Assembly (NCBI GenBank): GCA_050633905.1
Contig: JBOEHJ010000033.1
Span: forward strand, 61,544-125,543
Reading direction: 5' to 3'
Source: JANQPX01 sp050633905
Lineage (GTDB): Bacteria > Pseudomonadota > Alphaproteobacteria > Geminicoccales > Geminicoccaceae
DNA: 64,000 nt
Program-made: the position numbers and the translations under genes
Notes under the pieces: model-generated
Seen by the model: only the letters and a program-made list of their open reading frames with translations
The model's database searches: none
Told to the model about the DNA's origin: nothing
Part shown: positions 63,726-64,000 of the stretch, piece by piece
How positions within the stretch are numbered: position 1 is the first letter of the stretch
How the letters are laid out: each line of letters begins with the position of its first letter

Positions 63726-64000
63726 ATGTCGAACATCGACGAAACAGATCTGAGAATCCTTCGCGCCATGCAGCGCGATGGTGGGTTGACGGTCACCCAG
63801 ATCGCAGAGCAGGCGGACATCTCGCAATCGCCATGCTCAAGGCGCATTCTTCAGCTGCAGGAAGACGGCATCATCATTGGCAAGCATGTGAAGCTGGATC
63901 GCCGCAAGCTGGGATTCAACACGGTGGTCGATGCGCGCGTCAAACTCAAAATGCACGATCGACAGTCACTGGAAGCGTTCAAAAAGAATATCCGCGACAT
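63726..64000 (+). CDS. bkdR: Lrp/AsnC family regulator, probable BkdR (partial)
   Basis: The first 91 codons of an Lrp/AsnC regulator; the window ends inside it. IDETDLRILRAMQRDGGLTV and the helix-turn-helix IAEQADISQSPCSRRILQLQ are typical, and the start of the ligand-binding domain is present. Its divergent position beside the branched-chain 2-oxoacid dehydrogenase operon fits BkdR, which activates bkd genes in response to branched-chain amino acids. The name is inferred from position. Confidence 0.85.
   Translation, partial: MSNIDETDLRILRAMQRDGGLTVTQIAEQADISQSPCSRRILQLQEDGIIIGKHVKLDRRKLGFNTVVDARVKLKMHDRQSLEAFKKNIRD

Noticed and set aside
1..64000. CRISPR array, tRNA, rRNA or intact prophage
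   Set aside because: No regularly spaced repeats, cloverleaf sequences, rRNA segments or phage structural genes were recognised by eye; a tRNAscan or CRISPR finder run was not possible.

Overview
The window reads as chromosomal sequence from an alphaproteobacterium with moderate to high GC. This assignment rests on gene content: a short phasin, a 98-residue L28, paired HisKA kinases and receivers for cyclic di-GMP, a DUF1127 protein, a TPP-riboswitch pyrimidine transporter and a BCKDH operon next to an Lrp-type gene. I cannot name the genus. No tRNA, rRNA, CRISPR array or intact phage was recognised. One run of 28 Ns (3671-3698) sits inside a perfect 22-bp inverted repeat.

Layout. 0.1-5.9 kb: phasin, a membrane diguanylate cyclase, an MFS transporter, rpmB, a phytase-like esterase lipoprotein and a Bax-inhibitor-1 protein. 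6-11.4 kb: an NYN nuclease fused to a cold-shock domain, CcdA, a fused ferric-iron-type permease, a cyclase-family hydrolase and a VOC protein. 11.7-17.6 kb: a HerA-like ATPase with a long disordered head, paaI and paaG, a DMT transporter and an alpha/beta hydrolase. 17.7-23 kb: a complete type I secretion channel (HlyD, ABC with degenerate C39 domain, TolC) without a visible substrate. 23.5-28.6 kb: envelope genes (EnvC-like, CtpA, DUF610 deacetylase-like), rppH, and an EVE protein. 28.8-32.8 kb: a 3-hydroxyacyl-CoA dehydrogenase, then a TPP riboswitch controlling a ThiZ-ThiX-ThiY-type transporter. 33-37.5 kb: gloB, a methyltransferase, TauE/SafE, and a hydratase with a class III CoA-transferase.

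38-45.3 kb is the most distinctive region. Six co-directional signalling genes encode REC-EAL, a soluble histidine kinase, REC-HDOD, REC with a degenerate HD-GYP domain, a PhnD-like periplasmic binding protein and a membrane histidine kinase overlapping it. They look like one circuit that senses a periplasmic ligand and controls cyclic di-GMP breakdown. 45.3-48.2 kb carries a 3-oxoadipyl-CoA thiolase and a two-subunit CoA transferase, the last steps of the beta-ketoadipate route.

48.4-49.7 kb is a stretch of decayed genes (FkbM methyltransferase, family 2 glycosyltransferase, IS1182-type transposase). It is followed by a large chemoreceptor ending in a CheR-type pentapeptide, a di-heme cytochrome c peroxidase with two cupredoxins, a decayed amino-acid-binding protein, HxlR and GFA genes, a VOC protein and a DUF1127 protein. 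57.7-63.4 kb is a complete branched-chain 2-oxoacid dehydrogenase operon (SDR, E1 alpha, E1 beta, E2, E3). It is divergent from an Lrp/AsnC regulator that runs off the right edge.
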